This document shows, piece after piece, positions 21,645-32,191 of a DNA stretch of 64,000 nt; within the stretch, counting starts at the first letter, position 1, and each line of letters opens with the position of its first letter. Both the position numbers and the translations under genes were made by a program. Source of the DNA: Nothopassalora personata. Lineage: Eukaryota > Ascomycota > Dothideomycetes > Mycosphaerellales > Mycosphaerellaceae. The DNA lies in NCBI GenBank assembly GCA_033816765.1, contig CM066290.1, positions 2,728,001 to 2,792,000 on the forward strand, written 5' to 3'. Below the pieces are notes generated by a model. The model was given only the letters and a program-made list of their open reading frames with translations, made no database searches and was not told where the DNA came from.

Positions 21645-24029
21645 CTTCCACCAGCAACACCAGCACCACCAGCCACAGCCCTCGCAGTCCTACATGTCTG
21701 CCCACTCGAGCCACCAGCACCCGCTGCCTCTGCAACCGCAACAGCAACCGCAGCAACAGCAACAGCACAGTCGTCCGAGCAGCAACCATGACAGCAAGCA
21801 GATCAACCTGCAGACGGCAGGCCTCGACCTCGAGTACGCCAACATGCTGCCCACCAACTGGCAATATCAGCTGCAACACGTGGCACAGCAGCAGCAGTAT
21901 AGCGGCGCCCAGGATAGCAGTGCTTTCGACATGAACGCCTTCAACACTGCTTCCTTTGGAGCACATTTGCAGTCGTCGCCCGTCGACTTCATGCCGGCAA
22001 CGACCGCAGGCGGTTATGCAGTGTCCGCCGCTATGGACCCCACGAATTATATGACCATGGCTGGCCCAATGGAGTCGATGAACGCTCTTGTATACCCACT
22101 AAATGACTACCAAAACGAGATGATGTTTCCCATGAATATGAACTACGCCCAGCACAACAACGAGTCCGTGCACTCGAGTGTACACGGCGGCTCTCCCACT
22201 GGCACAATCTTGGAAGTGCAGTCATTGTCTGATAACGAAGGCTCCTGGTCTCTCGTCAATTTCAACCCGCATCGCCAATCACTTGACTCGACAGGTACTG
22301 TCTCCAACCCAAGCCAAAATCTCCACATCCGGACGCACTCCGATTCCTCGTCGTCGGACGGACCACACTCCGCGGATCTGTCGGGAAGCTATGAGGAGAT
22401 TGCGCCATGGCCCATAACGTCACCACACGAGTTGACCGGCCAAGACTACCTCGATGCCCAGTACTACCAACACACACATGGACTTCCCATGAACGGCCAA
22501 CAGTATCACACATCGCCGTCTTCATCGTTAGCTGTCAGCCCTACCGCCGGGCCAGCTCACGGATACAGGTCGTCGGGCTCATCAACTACCTCCCCTTCCT
22601 CGTCAGGACCTACGTCGCCACCACTCCGTCGTCGGAAGTCACCTCTTGATGGTACCGGAAAGACGACCAAGGCCGTCATCAAGAAGACTTCGCCACAGGT
22701 CAGGAAAGATGCTCTCTCCGAAAAGAAGGTTGGCCGAAGACGAGGGCCGCTGCGACCGGAGCAACGTCAACAAGCGCACGAGATCCGGAAACTTCGTGCC
22801 TGCTTACGATGCAAGTTTTTGAAGAAGACTTGCGACACGGGTGAGCCATGCGGCGGATGTCGACCAAGCCACGCCAGGTTATGGCAAGTCCCATGCACAC
22901 GCATGGACATCAAGGACATAGCCTACTTCATGAAGGACTGGAAGGCCGACTACGAGCGTCATGTCAGCCTTGGCTTCAGTGTGAACAACATCAAGGGTTT
23001 CAGCCAGCACGAGCGTGTCCTTTACATCACACACGGCTATGGTCACTACCTACCCATTAACGCACGTGAAGTCTTCGTCCGTGACGATCAATGTTTTGGC
23101 ATTGACTGGGTCGAGACCACCCGCTCTGAGAATCCAGAGGAGTTCGAAGTAAACACCGCCAAGCTCTCGGCAGGTATGGAGGGTGTCAGCACTACCCTAC
23201 TGTCCGAGTACCTCGACCGCCACCTCGATACCGGCTTCGAAACCTTTGTCGACGACTACTTCGAGGGCACCAAGTTCTTGACCGAGATTCTCAAGACTGC
23301 GTACAGATACTACGTTAAGGAACGCACGCCGTCGGTGAGAAAAGCACTCAAGCTTGTTCTCGCGTACAACCTCACTCTTCATGTGACCATGGTTGAGGGT
23401 TTGTCGGAAGAGGAGCAGTTCCAGGGCAGAATATTTGACGACAAGTCGAAGTTCAACGGCAAGACCATGGCACCTGTCATCATCAACTTCCAGATCAAGT
23501 GCGCATTGGCCGAGATGTGGCGAGAGCTGCAAAAGGATATCTTGGAGGAGCTTTCAGCATTATACTCATCAGTCTACTCTGGCGAGAAGCTCAAGAACTG
23601 GCCTACGATCTTCATGCTCGCTGCTATCCTGCTAGCGATCTGGGAAGAGATGCAGTTCGACTGCCACTACCGCATACCGGATGAAGAGGCAGTGAAGAAA
23701 TTCTGCGACGACATGGAGACCACACCGGTCGGTGTCATCGTCGGCTTGTTCCAAGCCATCTCTACCAAGCTTCCTGGCCTACAAGAGTGGGACTCAAAGA
23801 AACACTCCCATCTTCTCAACGACAACCGGGCAGTCTGTGATGCCCTGACCGAGGTCAGAGGCCACATCAACAAACATGGTAAGCTTCACACATCACAGAA
23901 GAGATAGCAACAGCTAATTCTCGCGCAGAAAAATACCTCAAAGAGCGTCAGAACGCCAAGTTCGACCGTGACGACTTTGACTGTCTAAGCAACAAGTTCT
24001 TGAGCAAACTCGTGATTCGTGCGAACTAG
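21373..24029 (+). CDS. Zn2Cys6 transcription factor with polyglutamine N-terminus
   Basis: Nuclear fungal-type regulator of 868 aa. Exon 1 is 21373-23878 and exon 2 is 23929-24029, joined across a 50-nt intron; exon 2 adds KYLKERQNAKFDRDDFDC and ends LSKLVIRAN. The first 150 residues are Gln/His/Pro-rich, with a run of ten CAG codons (Gln81-90). A basic stretch (KKVGRRRGPLRPEQRQQ) precedes the zinc cluster: Cys477, 480, 487, 493, 496 and 508, in ACLRCKFLKKTCDTGEPCGG then C. The last spacing, 11 residues, is slightly longer than usual. KDIAYFMKDWKADYERH follows directly. The C-terminal half is a helical region without a fungal-TF middle-homology motif I could name. Targets are unknown. The intron near the end decides the true C-terminus; read-through would give a shorter odd end. 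Confidence 0.88.
21613..21642 (+). repeat. (CAG)10 trinucleotide repeat
   Basis: Ten uninterrupted CAG codons inside the Zn2Cys6 gene, encoding Gln81-90, followed by CAC and further mixed CAG/CAA/CAC codons. The run is a likely length-variable site. Confidence 0.95.
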
Positions 24030-25427
24030 GGATCGCAGAATCGACACGGCTTGCTCGAGACGTAACGGCCTACACGAGACGAGGGCAACGATGATGACTA
24101 CGCGAGCATCTACGAGACGACTACGAGCAGCGTTGCATGTACGCGCATTTACGGCCGAAACCTACGAGGACCGAAGGGACGAAAAGCAGTTTCATACGTG
24201 GCACTGCACATCTTCGCTTCTCTGCTCGAATTCAGCGCAGGGCTGTGTCGAGATGATGACTTATATTCGAGCATCTGCATTTTCTTATGGTGTTTATGAG
24301 AAGGTTGGCGATACGACAACGCACTATGGGCGGACATTGGGCACTTGGCGCATCTCAGAGTCACAAAAGCTTGAGCTGGAAGGTGTCATTTTGGAGGACT
24401 CTGTAGATAGCTTCCGAACAGTGCCGATGGGCCGATAGGAGTACGATATGGGCTGAGATATTGTCTGATGAGACGGAGATGAGAAGAAGATGATGATGGC
24501 TGATGGCTGATATCTATCGAAATGAAACGGCAGTCACTTGAGGCATTTTCTCATACTTCTTCTTTGTGAGCTTCAGAATGCTGATCTACAGACCGCGATC
24601 GGGGCCGGCGAATGGAGAATCTCTCGATGAGGAGGAGAAGAAGAAGAAGAAGAAGGAAGCGGTGAACAATCTCTTAAGTCTGTATGCCCACATCTCCGCT
24701 GATGTCTCACCTAGAAGACTTCCTGCTCGCAAGAGAGTTCGATGCCATCGCTGAAGTCAGGCGGGGCGGGGCGGGCCGGAGAAATGGACTCGAGCAGAGA
24801 TTGCAGCAGTGGCACCTGATGGCTTTTTCTACGAGGTCGCAGTCTTTGCTGATACATATATGCTCCGGCTACAATGATGCTTCGGCAAAACGAGTGGAAT
24901 GTCGTCGGCCAACGGCTAAAAGACGTCAACATGGCTATGTTGGGAGCGGGAAACGACAGCCTGTCTTGAAGCTTCTCGAACAGAATTCTGCTCATGAGAA
25001 TCCACGCTTTTCGCCTTCGACCACATCTCTTCCTCGGGAGAAACTTTAACAGTGGCTTCACATACACCACGGAGACACCGGTCGTGATGGCACGGTGGCT
25101 AAATGCACAGCCCAGTGTGCACCGTCGTGTTGGCAGCTCTATATTCTCTCGAAATAGAACTTTAGTGAGCACTCACGACGTCAAGCTGATCATCGCTGGG
25201 AATACGAGGAGCGTCACCAGACCGGACCGGACCAGACCACAGCCAACGGACGGCTCGACACTGTTCCTGAAGTGGACTGTACTACTCTTCATTCGTGCTT
25301 GTCGCCTCCGGGATCAGACATCCTGCGCAGCAGATGTCAGTCACCTCATGGTCGTATACCGACCAACAAGCCGGCCAAAAAAGTCTCATAGATGTGAGCG
25401 GGTATTGCAACCTCGATATCAGGCAGG
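24030..25427. other. Intergenic, 3' of the zinc-cluster gene
   Basis: About 1.4 kb. A purine microsatellite (GAG/AAG) lies at about 24,630-24,660. Open frames are unremarkable; the frame open from 24,994 is judged a chance extension of the secreted-protein frame. Confidence 0.55.
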
Positions 25428-25435
25428 TATAAATA
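25428..25435 (+). promoter_or_regulatory. TATA box of small secreted protein gene
   Basis: TATAAATA lies 134 nt upstream of the ATG at 25569 and is followed by a pyrimidine- and CAA-rich leader, as usual for strongly expressed fungal secreted proteins. Confidence 0.6.
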
Positions 25436-25568
25436 TTCCTTCCTCTGCCTCCCTACCTCAGTATCATCACATCACAGCAAACACTTCAGCAGCATCAACC
25501 AGCACCAGCATCTTACACAACAACAACATCTTCTCCAACACCACAACTACCACACCAAATCAATCACC

Positions 25569-26007
25569 ATGCAATTCACCGCAGTCCTCGCTCTCCTCAG
25601 CGCTGTCGCTGCTCCAGCTCTCGCAGCACCCAGTACCCAACCCACAGAGCACCAACATGATGGCCTCCGGAGAACAATACACCATACAGAGCTTCACGCG
25701 TACCTGCGGTGACAGTGACAGTGTCTGCACCTACGACTACAGCATCCTACAGAACAACCAGGCCACTCATTGCAACTATCAAGTCACGGGCAACCCAGCC
25801 GCCCGCGCATCCTACGACAACCGCAAATGCGGCTCATACACCATCTCCTCCAGCTGGTCCGGCCAGTTCGGAGACGGCAATGGCTTCACGACCCTGGCTG
25901 TCGTCAACGGCAAGCAGATCATCTACCCGTCTTACACTGATAAGCAACTGGTATCCGGACAAGCTGTCAAGCCAGACCAGAGCTACACCCCACAGAACCT
26001 CCCATAG
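25569..26007 (+). CDS. Small secreted protein, signal peptide and mature part in different frames
   Basis: ATG at 25569 opens a textbook signal peptide (MQFTAVLALLSAVAAPALAA). The mature-like part is open in the next frame, ending at TAG 26005-26007. It reads EQYTIQSFTRTCGDSDSVC, then THCNYQVTG, KCGSYTISSSWSGQFGDGNG, FTTLAVVNGKQIIYPSYT and QSYTPQNLP. The four Cys and the FTTL.VV/YPSYTDKQ motifs match a small secreted family I recall from many ascomycetes, of unknown function. The frame change must fall at about 25,625-25,660; no GT..AG pair there has intron length. It is either a one-base indel (recent pseudogene) or a sequence error. A TATA box and leader remain intact upstream. Confidence 0.6.
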
Positions 26008-26719
26008 ATGGGAGACTTTGGGGGATGATATGACGAGATATGATCTTTGTGGATGAATTGCATGGAAGGAGCACTGTACATATCAGTATTTTTTGGGAAT
26101 TTGTGAAGGCATAGCGTAGCATGAACACCCAGCATCCACAGAAAATATAATGTTGACACGTCAGCTCGATCATCCTCACGGCCTTCGGCGATCAAATCTG
26201 TCGGTCGTCGAATCATCTTTTCTGGCAGCCTCCAAGAGCGCTCTACAGCGTTTGGGGTAAGTGAGAGGCGAGGATACATCGATGAGATCAAGGAGACTGT
26301 ACACTTCACCTTCTAGCCCTGTTGCTTGTCCCTTAGAGGTGCACGACCTGCGGTTAGCGATGCTAAATCGCGAGGGCGATATGAGTCGATGAAGTACCAG
26401 TCGTTCGCTACCAGTGGACGCTTTGAGGGCATCCAGATCGTCTTCAGTCTCCACCCACGGGTTTCACGACCTTCGCATACATATCCGCGCGAGCTAGCTT
26501 CGTAGCTCTTCTGATCGCTACGAGTGGTAGGCGCTTGCACGCTGATAAGGGTACTGCATCCACAGTCTTTCATGTCTTTCATGCTGCGTTCTCATGTCTG
26601 GCTGAGCTTCAGGAAGCAACTCTGTATCGGGGGGTATATAGCTTCACCGCCGGAACCCGAAACCATTCCCACGTTACCCCAACGCCTCGCTAAATATCAG
26701 TATCTCGATCTCATCATCC
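26008..26719. other. Intergenic between convergent genes
   Basis: About 710 nt between the small secreted gene (+) and TAF9 (-), holding both 3' ends. No further gene or repeat recognised. Confidence 0.6.
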
Positions 26720-27439
26720 TCACTCCTGCGTCATCATGTTCGTATCCCCCTCCCCAAAAACATCCTCCATCCTCCCCGCACCCTCTTCATCCTCATCCTC
26801 CACCCCATCAACACCCCCCATCTTCTCATCCTGCCTCTCCCTTGCATCGATCCCATCCTGCAGCACCGGCACGTCCTCCTCATCACTCCACTCCTCCTTC
26901 AGCCCCCATCCCACGCCTGTAAGACAATACTTCTCATCCGGCAACTCAACCCCATACCCCCTCTCCACCTTGGGCAGCGCAACCGAATTCTTCTTCATCG
27001 CCTCCTCCATCATGAACTCTTTCGGCAAAGCGCCGGTGAAAGTATAACTCATCCTTGACGCGATCGCCTGTCGTAGCGCCGTGACTGTGATGTGACTCTC
27101 GTCTGCTTGTCCTTTCTTGCCCGGCCGGTCGGCGGTGTTGGAGTAGCCTTCGGCGGCGAGGCGGAGAGAGTCGGAGAGGACGCCGGAGGTGTAGCGGTAG
27201 GCGAAGTCGAGGAGTTGGAGGGGCACGCGTTCTTGGTAGGAGTGGATGCCTTGGGCGTGGAGAATCAGATGGATTAGGCGGGCGTCGCGGGGACGGCGAG
27301 AGAGGCTGTCGTCTTGGGTTGATGAAAGCGGATTGGCGGCGTCTATTGTGTTTGTGGGTTTGCTGGGTTCTAGAGCGGAGGCGGATGCTGATGCTGTCGT
27401 GGGGGGTGGTGTTGCTGGGTGGCCGTTGGTTGTGGCCAT
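26720..27439 (-). CDS. TAF9: Transcription initiation factor TFIID subunit 9 (TAF9)
   Basis: Histone-fold subunit shared by TFIID and SAGA in the nucleus. The minus-strand start is MATTNGHPATPPPT at 27439, giving 239 aa in one exon; in-frame Met codons further upstream lack family character. The diagnostic block is RRPRDARLIHLILHAQGIHS, then YQERVPLQLLDFAYRYTSGV and LSDSLRLAAEGYSN, the H3-like histone fold of TAF9. A Lys/Gly loop (DRPGKKGQ) and VTALRQAIASRMSYTFTGAL follow. The C-terminus after about residue 190 is acidic (DEEDVP, EDEDEEGAG). It is divergent from the SDR gene with a 422-nt shared upstream region. Confidence 0.93.
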   Translation of the reverse strand: MATTNGHPATPPPTTASASASALEPSKPTNTIDAANPLSSTQDDSLSRRPRDARLIHLILHAQGIHSYQERVPLQLLDFAYRYTSGVLSDSLRLAAEGYSNTADRPGKKGQADESHITVTALRQAIASRMSYTFTGALPKEFMMEEAMKKNSVALPKVERGYGVELPDEKYCLTGVGWGLKEEWSDEEDVPVLQDGIDARERQDEKMGGVDGVEDEDEEGAGRMEDVFGEGDTNMMTQE

Positions 27440-27861
27440 GATGTGTGGTTTTGAATGGGATGGGTGTCGGTGGTGTAAGGCTCTCCTCGCTAGATGCGTG
27501 CGCGGTGGTCTGCGGTGGAATATGGTCTTTCTGGTGTCGAGGTTCAAGCTTCTAGAGCACGCGGAGTGAAGCCGCCCGGAGTCAAGCCTTACATAATATG
27601 TAGCTGGTACATTGAGCTTGCGAAGAAGGCGGGCACTCACATGCTTTCAAGACCCTTTACACATTCAATTGCCACGCATCAGAATCTTCGAGAGGGAAGC
27701 CAAAACATATTCGCACAGCTCGAACGCATCGCGCCGCACTTTGAACCTTTCCGCTTGCATCAATTCAGTCAGGTTTACCTCGGCGTTCGACTGGTCTACA
27801 TGCTAATCTTACATCTTGATTCTTGCATCTTTTGAACCCCACCAATACCACCATCAGCACC
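27440..27861. promoter_or_regulatory. Divergent promoter region, TAF9 / SDR
   Basis: The 422 nt between the two start codons must hold both promoters. No clear TATA box or factor site was picked; the call rests on gene arrangement. Confidence 0.4.
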
Positions 27862-28728
27862 ATGCAAATCAAAGACAGCACCTTCATCATCACCGGCGGC
27901 GCCTCCGGCTTGGGTCTCGCCACCGTCGAGGACCTCTACCAAAATGGCGGCTACACTGCAATCTTGGACATGAACCCAGCAAACGGCGAGAAAGTCATCA
28001 AAACCCTCGGCGAGCGCGCCAAGTTTTTCGAAGTGGACGTGACCGAATCGGAGAGTCTGGAGAAAGCCATCAACGGTGCTGTGGATTGGGCGAAGCAGAA
28101 TGGCAAGCCGGTTCGTGGCGTGATGCCGTTCGCAGGCGTTGGACTGCCGGGCAAGATTATTGATAAAAATCTTAATCCTATCGCTTTGGAGAAACTGAAC
28201 TTTGTGATTGATATCAACCTCCGTGGCGTGTTAAACACGCTCAGATTGGTGGTTCCGCATATTGCGAAGAATGATCCAATAAACGAAGACGGCGAGAGAG
28301 GTGTCATCGTCATGGTTTCGTCCACTTCGGCTTTCGAGGGACAGGTCGGTCAACTGTCGTATGTCGCGACAAAGGGGTATGTATTCTCGACCAGAACTCT
28401 GTTCCCATGAGACATCCTGAGACAGAGGAAAATTCTAATTGTCGTTTTGAACAGGGCCATCAGGAGTATGACTTTGGTCTTAGCAAGAGATCTCGCGCCA
28501 AATGGCATTCGCGCACTGTCTGTCGCGCCCAGTCTCTTCTCCACTGCAATGTCTGCGCAGATGTCAGACAAGGTCAGGAAGGCGCTGGAGAAGACTGCGG
28601 AGTTCCCGAAGCGATTGGGCCATGCGAAGGAGTTCGCGCATATGGTGCGGACTTGTGTGGAGAATGGATACCTCAATGGAGAGTGCATCAGGATAGATGC
28701 CGCGACCAGGATGCCAGCAAAGATGTGA
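27862..28728 (+). CDS. Short-chain dehydrogenase (3-hydroxyacyl-CoA dehydrogenase type 2-like)
   Basis: Classical SDR of 262 aa, NAD(P)-dependent. Exon 1 is 27862-28376 and exon 2 is 28455-28728; the 78-nt intron lies between TK and G in the active-site motif. The start MQIKDSTFIITGGASGLG places the TGxxxGxG nucleotide motif at residues 11-18. ILDMNP ends the second strand with an acidic residue, favouring NAD. VMVSSTSAFEG supplies the catalytic Ser, and SYVATKG gives Tyr167 and Lys171. The tail ALSVAPSLFSTAM and RLGHAKEFAHMV, then INGE-like LNGECIRIDAATRM, is close to the HSD17B10/type-2 hydroxyacyl-CoA dehydrogenase pattern. No mitochondrial presequence is evident. Convergent with UTP11, with 67 nt between stops. 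Confidence 0.9.
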
Positions 28729-28795
28729 TCGCGGTCCATAGTGGGGTACTTGAATCGCAATGTAACGATTATGTCGAATTGGTGTAACCCAGAGC

Positions 28796-29572
28796 TCATC
28801 GTTTCCGTTGTCGAGGTTTGAACGAGACTCCATTCTTGTTAACTCCACCAATCGTGCCATTCATCTTCGCGCGCTGGTGATCCAGCCCGTCCAGAGCAGC
28901 ACTCAGCTTCTCTTCCTGTTCTTTCAGCGCATCCAGCTTCCTCCGTTTCGTCTGCAAGGCATGTCGCTTCTTCCTCTTCAACACTCGTTGTTCAGGTGTC
29001 AAGTATTCGTCGTCCGACTCGTCATGCTCACTAACATTCCCATCGTCCATCCCGTCCAAATCCATATCAAAATCTTCATCCCCACCAACAGCCGGCGTAG
29101 GATTCGCGGGCACACCCTCTTCATCCTCATCCTCGCCAAACACAATCCTCGCCTCACTAGGCTCCACCCTCACTCCCCTCTCCCCCAGCAGCACCTCCTC
29201 CTGAACCCTCTCCCTCTCCCTCCTCGTTCGTTGCAGTATAGTCTGCAAATACCCCCGATCCTGCGTCTTCATCAACTTCACCACATTCACATCCAAACTC
29301 TTCCCTCCTCCTCCCGCGTTCTCCTCTCCGCGCTTCGATCGCCTTATCCCGTTCTCCGTCGTCGAAGACATCATTCCGAAGTAGAACTCATCCTCATTGC
29401 GCTCGGATGCTTTCGTTTGCAGGGCTTTCATTTTGCGCTGCTTGGTCTTGTGGTCTGCTGCGCGGAGCTTGTAGTCCTTGCGTTTTTCAAGGAGACCCCA
29501 TTTTTTGCGTTCGGCGGGCTGGTCACGTTCGCGGTGGTTGCGACGTTGGATGGCGTTGCGGAGAGAGGACAT
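28796..29572 (-). CDS. UTP11: U3 snoRNP-associated protein UTP11
   Basis: Nucleolar component of the small-subunit processome, needed for 18S rRNA maturation. It has 258 aa in one exon. The start MSSLRNAIQRRNHRERDQPA at 29572 is followed by ERKKWGLLEKRKDYKLRAAD and HKTKQRKMKALQTKASERNE, the family's diagnostic N-terminus; the longer upstream frame is leader. The block NVVKLMKTQDRGYLQTILQR is also typical. The centre is acidic, and the C-terminus is Lys/Arg-rich (RKKRHALQTKRRKLDALKEQ, FKPRQRKR), fitting RNA/nucleolar binding. Confidence 0.95.
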   Translation of the reverse strand: MSSLRNAIQRRNHRERDQPAERKKWGLLEKRKDYKLRAADHKTKQRKMKALQTKASERNEDEFYFGMMSSTTENGIRRSKRGEENAGGGGKSLDVNVVKLMKTQDRGYLQTILQRTRRERERVQEEVLLGERGVRVEPSEARIVFGEDEDEEGVPANPTPAVGGDEDFDMDLDGMDDGNVSEHDESDDEYLTPEQRVLKRKKRHALQTKRRKLDALKEQEEKLSAALDGLDHQRAKMNGTIGGVNKNGVSFKPRQRKR

Positions 29573-30416
29573 TTTGGTGGGTGAGTGGGTGGTGGTGGTT
29601 TGTGGGAGAGGAAGTGGGAGTTGACTTGGTGGAAATTTAGACAGGATGGAGATAGCTTCGGAGATAGCGATGCGGCCATGCCTTGGTGCCTTACAACGCC
29701 TGGCTCGTCTCACATACATATAAGCAGAAACAATCGCCTTGGCTTCACATAGCAACGCTCGCCAACGGCACTGTTGAGAAAGAAAGCAGTAAGATCCTAT
29801 CAACCTCAACCCTGCCACAGCACTCACCACGTCAACAATAATCACCCATCCCCCTCCCCTCCCGCATCTTCTTGAAAATCCTCGATCCCCTCATCGCTGC
29901 TTCGGGCATCGTTGTCAATCAGTTTCCCGCTATATCTTCCAGCAGCTATGCATCTCACCCAGTACTCCCTCCGACAACCGAGATACGACTCCTCCTAGAC
30001 GCGATGGGCATTTGCTTCGCCCGCTTCACGTTTATGGCAATCTTCGTCCTGAGAGCGGCGCCGCACAATGGCGTCGTCTGCAATGCTTTCGACTTCAGGA
30101 TTCTTCTGACGGATTTTAGGATGGATGGAGCAATCTTGCGGGCTTTGAGCTCGGCGGGAAGGCTCGAGACTTCGCTGTGGAGGGCGGAGTAGTGGACTAA
30201 TATTGGCATTACTGCGACAGTGGGTATCTTCAAGGTGTTATTTTTGCTTTGGGTGTGATGCCGAAGGGTGTCGAGAAGAAGAAGCTTCAGAAGGAGTGAT
30301 AATATGGCTACACTACCTCCGGCCAATTTCTGGACACTTGCCATCACTAAATCACTTTGACCGTGCGCGACACACACAGTCCTCGGTCCTCCTGCACACA
30401 GCTATCCGTCACCATA
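29573..30416. other. Intergenic, possible small ORF
   Basis: About 840 nt between UTP11 and the DUF3237-like gene. A minus-strand ORF at 29955-30344 (MASVQKLAGGSVAILSLLLK, 129 aa) begins with a hydrophobic stretch and continues basic. It matches no family I know and may be spurious. It would share the strand of both neighbours. Confidence 0.35.
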
Positions 30417-31080
30417 TTATTCACTTTGACCAGGCGGCAACAACGCCGGAATGGCCTGCCCATCAATTCTCCCATTCGGCACCACTCTCCAGACATCGAG
30501 GATACCTCTTCCCGTCTCGAATTCACTCTGCATACTCGCCACAAATGTTCCAAAGATGATGTCCTCCCCAAACACATCAAGCGGACCAAGGAACTGTACC
30601 TTGTACAGACCATAAAGCGCCTCATTCGCATAATTTATAATGGCCTGAACATCCATGATCAGAGTCGACTCTGCTGGAGCGGTGGTGTTGATGGTGTATT
30701 GATTTGTGAGAAACTACTTGGGGGTCAGCTGGAGCGGAAAAGGAATTGGAGAGAAGCTTACGCTATGTGATCCATCGGTGTTGGCAGGCACAAGCTCATT
30801 CGCTGCGCCGATGGGGACGACGGTGCCGGTGATTTCTCCTGTGATGTTGCCTGCCCATGCATTAGCTACCAATCGACGAAAGGAAGCTTGATCACGCACC
30901 AGGTCCATTGGCGAATCGTCCAAGGGTTCCAGCGAATGTGCTGGTATTGGTCGGTATGCCGACCCTTGCCTCCGCGTGGATGAAAGGTTGCAACAACGGT
31001 GGGTTGAACGTGAAACTTGTCTGCGCCAAAGCAAGGCTGGCGGCAGCTACAAGTGCGAAAACTGAGTTGAGGAGTGCCAT
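30417..31080 (-). CDS. Secreted DUF3237-like protein
   Basis: 188 aa from three exons: 31080-30900, 30850-30762 and 30713-30417, with introns of 49 and 48 nt. The start MALLNSVFALVAAASLALAQ is a signal peptide. The mature part reads FTFNPPLLQPFIHAEARVGI, AGTLGRFANGPGNITGEITG, TVVPIGAANELVP and then MDVQAIINYANEALYGLY. The order of a beta-rich start, a GPGNITG/GTVVPIG turn and a following helix resembles DUF3237 (UPF0311) proteins, but this is a weak match by eye. The end is GRIDGQAIPALLPPGQSE. Function unknown; extracellular location inferred. Confidence 0.7.
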
Positions 31081-31142
31081 GCTGTCAAGGTTGACCACGC
31101 GTCAGACTTGTGCTTTGATACGATTCATACACTTCGCGGCAG

Positions 31143-31148
31143 CTTATA
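31143..31148 (-). promoter_or_regulatory. TATA box upstream of DUF3237-like gene
   Basis: TATAAG on the minus strand, 63-68 nt upstream of the ATG at 31080, within the usual range for fungal genes with short leaders. Confidence 0.45.
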
Positions 31149-32191
31149 TGCTCCTCTAGCTGCTGCCATCTCCACCGCACTACGAATACGGATCCTCCAC
31201 ACATGCAGCTCGCATTCTTCGCTGGAATCGGACAGCTGAAGTCAAGTAAGACCGACTCTTGGCGTAAGATATGCTGTACTCCGTCAGGTCCTGCGTGCGC
31301 ATTTAAGACACTTGTTGATTGAGAACGGCCATGAGAGCTCAGATCCCTACAGAGTCGTGGGACGCCTTACGAGCGGGTAGAGCATTGTTACTAGACGAAG
31401 AAGCTCACCCACTGTATGGCGCTGATATACTCGCACTGGCAACGTCTTCCTGGCTTACCACCTGTAACGCATCGTTGGCATCCAAGCCTTCTGCCGGCTC
31501 CACAAGACCATACCATCGCCGAGACTCTACTTGGAATCAGCGATCAACATCGATTCTCGCTCGATCTCTGCGGATGTGGACTTTCTAGGCTAATGACAGG
31601 CTCTTCTTATGATGCATTTTCCCGAGCCTATATTGCCTCTCCCGTATCCTATATTACAATCTCCCGGGTCCTCTCTTACGTAAAGTTCTCAATTGGGAGA
31701 AAGGTTTGTTCCTATATTACAGCTCCCTTATCCTAGATTGTATAATGTTATGGATTGGAAGGAGTTTCCTTCCCTACATCACATTTCCTGCGTCCTGCAA
31801 TACACACGTTTACAAATTCAAAGGGTCTGCTGTGTCCTACATTACCTCTCCCGCTCCTATATTGCCGAAGATTATGAATTGGGCTGGTCTGTTCACTCAC
31901 ATTGGACGAAATTCTGATCCTTCGCGAAGCTCGTCCGCAGATAGTGACGGGAACCTTCTACTGCGATTTTCGCATTGTTTTAGTGGAGCTTCAGTGCTCA
32001 CATGATTTGCAGTGTATCTGTTTGTGACCACTTTCTTTGACCAACATTCGGGGTATCATGCTCTCAAGCACACATCCAATAAACGCCGTTCCCGTGTCTT
32101 CGTGACAGCGTGACCTCCTTCTCCAAGCATCGTGTCGTAACGCCGTATCTGGATGCAGAAAGCCGAAGGCACGTTCGCCTGTTCACAACCT
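31149..32191. other. Intergenic with degenerate minisatellite
   Basis: About 1 kb with no gene recognised. The middle (31,628-31,885) is a pyrimidine-rich degenerate repeat, listed separately. Confidence 0.6.
31628..31885 (+). repeat. Degenerate minisatellite with TCCTATATTAC/CTCCC units
   Basis: Variants of TCCTATATTAC followed by CTCCC recur at about 31628, 31649, 31711, 31837 and 31854, interleaved with AATTGGGAG/GGATTGGAAGG variants. The spacing suggests three diverged units of about 80-125 nt. Origin is unknown. Confidence 0.5.

Noticed and set aside
21514..21966. 150-codon minus-strand Leu-rich ORF
   Set aside because: Produced by the complement of the CAG-rich coding stretch (CTG reads as Leu).
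24994..25650. Long N-terminal extension in frame with the mature secreted protein
   Set aside because: Covers promoter, TATA box and leader sequence; the signal peptide in the other frame is the credible start.
28808..29584. 258-codon plus-strand ORF
   Set aside because: Antisense shadow of UTP11.
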